64,000 nt of DNA, from NCBI RefSeq assembly GCF_000003855.2, contig NW_003101679.1, positions 3,613,558-3,677,557 of the forward strand. The letters run 5' to 3'. Source of the stretch: Blastomyces gilchristii SLH14081 (lineage: Eukaryota > Ascomycota > Eurotiomycetes > Onygenales > Ajellomycetaceae). Numbering within the stretch: the stretch's first letter is position 1; each line of letters begins with the position of its first letter. The position numbers were made by a program, and so were the translations under genes. Shown here piece by piece: positions 62,401 through 64,000 of this stretch. Below the pieces are notes generated by a model. The model was not told the DNA's origin and did not search any database. It worked only from the letters and a program-made list of their open reading frames with translations.

Positions 62401-64000
62401 AGTGATGATATCTAGTTTTATAAATTATTAAGCTCATCTGATCTGTGCTAGAGTTTTATTGATATGAGATAAGAGATATTGATCTTTCTTTGTCAATCTA
62501 TTCAGATCTCAGTAGTTCACACAGAATTGAAGTTCTTCATCTGATTTCTTTATAAAGAGAATAGAGACTGCAGTGAAAGAGTTACTAATATATATGAATT
62601 CTTTATTCAACAGATTATTGAGTGTCTTTCAAAGAAGAAGAAGTTCATCTCAGAACATGTTATAAAGAGAATCTCATAGCAGTTCAGAATTCTTATTATT
62701 CTTTTTCTCTAACTTGATACTGTAATTCACTCTGAGATCTCATAAGAGAGATATGTTTATAATATTGTCTTGTCAGAAGATATCTAGATATTCATGATAT
62801 TATTGAGAGAGTTTTGTATGAGAATCTGTTATTATAACATGAGATAATTTTTCTAGAGTCTTTTTGATATTGATCAGACTGATGAAATAGATTGACACAT
62901 GATTCTGCTATTAGTAATTCTTTCAGTGACTTCTTTTTCTGAGCATTTCATAGATATTGACAGAGATCTGTGTCAGATCAATAGTCTTGTAAATGTCATC
63001 TTTGTGAATTCTATCATTATTAGAGAATATCAAGCTTCTGTTTTAAGTATTTAATAAGATGTCTTGTTCAGATAGTCAGATAAGTTCTAGTATAAGATTA
63101 TAATCAAGATTATCAACTTCATATGTATAGACATCTTCATGTTAATGTTCTCTCATATCTATGATCAGCTTCATCATATAACAGATATAAATATCTTTTG
63201 AATCATCAAATTCTGTGAGAAGTCAAGGTTTTAATAAAGAAATACACTGAAGATTATAATGTCTTATGACTGAAGATTTTATCATTGTATAGTCACATAG
63301 ACTGCTGTCTATCATGACTTTCATATTATACATGTTATTAATCACAGTAGATACAAGAATCACATTTATTATTATCTTCTCTTTAAATCATTGTTATCTG
63401 ACCTCTTCAAGCTTCTGTTTATAAATTTGAACAGAAGCTAATCTTTTCTCTGTTTTACTGAGATATTTTTATAGTTATCTTCTGAATCTTTCTCTAATGT
63501 AACATGATTGATGTGAACAGATACTGATTCATTCTTTAAATAAGAAGATGCTGATCTTTCTCTTGAGTATGAAGACATATAGATTAATTAGTAGTTGAAA
63601 GCAATGTGTTCTGATCAGTTACAGTTGATATATACTTTATATTAACATTGATCAGTGACTTCTTTGAGAGTGATCTCAGAGACTCAGAAGCCTGTTCAGA
63701 CAGCAGAGACTCTTGCTTATATATAGATATTCAAGTCTACTCAATTCATAGCATCTGCATCATTGTTATTTCTCAGTGTGAGTGTATAAGTTGCTGAGAT
63801 GTAACATCTTCTATCACTATTCTGTATATTCTTAAGCTTAGTAAGATGATCATTCATTGTCTGAAGCTGTGTGCAGAAGCCTTTATAAGTCTGGTCTTTG
63901 TCTGTGCTTATAAGAGCTTATAAAAGTTTGAAAGTTAATGTCTTCTTGAGCATGCTAATCTTCATTCAATTCTCTCAAGATTGATCACCTGCTTCTAGAA
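59402..64000 (-). mobile_element. Chromovirus family A, copy A5, open at window end
   Basis: Minus strand. 3' LTR 59402-59785 (384 bp, longest in the window, two 65-bp units), purine tract GAAAGAGGGGACTAA (minus), chromodomain trace, GPY/F ORF 59986-60183 (YKVIEVLDSHNYCLNI), integrase, RNase H, RT and gag start, running off the end in gag. The 5' LTR lies beyond the window. Heavily RIP-mutated except near the LTR ends. Confidence 0.9.
59786..64000 (-). pseudogene. Degenerate gag-pol of A5
   Basis: Aligns along its length with A2, A3 and A4. The RT catalytic site near 62216-62227 reads YLDN (last Asp to Asn, G-to-A). Gag occupies about 63480 to the window end. No frame longer than about 65 codons survives. 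Confidence 0.8.

Overview
This window looks like a filamentous ascomycete chromosome. It has short spliceosomal introns with GT..AG ends and CTAAC-type branch sites, two conserved fungal genes of normal base composition, and about 51 kb of very AT-rich, stop-riddled transposon remnants whose substitutions are almost all C-to-T or G-to-A. That is the signature of repeat-induced point mutation (RIP). A gene island abutting an AT-rich, gypsy-dominated isochore is typical of some Onygenales such as Blastomyces. That placement is inference only.

Layout. (1) 1-2560: the C-terminal four-fifths or more of the spindle checkpoint protein MAD1 and its 3' flank. (2) 2560-54183: an AT-rich graveyard of nested elements. 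Two chromovirus (Ty3/gypsy with chromodomain) families are present. Family A, whose copies all lie on the minus strand, has LTRs TGTGGCGGG...CCTCTTACA: A1 solo LTR 3454-3725, A2 14660-31926, A3 33977-39697, A4 40598-45027, A5 59402 to the window end. Family B has LTRs TGTAAGAAAT...TTCTTACA: B1 3749-11457 (+), B2 split over 3008-14002 (-), B3 fragment 39698-40597 (+). A non-LTR retrotransposon (LINE: ORF1 with zinc knuckles, ORF2 with endonuclease, RT and RNase H, an AAT-repeat tail) occurs as L1 19291-27447 (-), L2 28917-31507 (-, 5'-truncated), L3 14541-14659 plus 31927-32130 (+), L4 32655-33976 (-), L5 46553-54183 (+, full length) and L6 57945-59401 (+). Inserted into these are a tRNA-derived SINE (5586-5964) and a 506-bp hAT-type MITE (17631-18136, 23340-23845, 57299-57805). 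(3) 54198-57290: a gene island with a Csk1/Cak1-like protein kinase gene of at least three exons. (4) 57299-64000: return to RIP-mutated DNA (MITE M3, LINE L6, chromovirus A5).

Target-site duplications (TSDs) make the order of insertion readable. In the deepest stack, LINE L3 was hit by chromovirus A2, which was hit by LINE L1, which was hit by MITE M2. A2 also took MITE M1 and LINE L2. Chromovirus B2 was hit by an opposite-orientation copy of its own family (B1), which carries the SINE, and by solo LTR A1.

No transposon gene here is intact. The only genes likely to function are MAD1 and the kinase. I found no new defence or metabolic system. The most interesting material is the SINE/LINE pair that share a 3' end, the MITE family with readable TSDs, the LINE 5' region with 163-bp repeats, and the pattern of RIP (spared element edges and an unusual dinucleotide bias).
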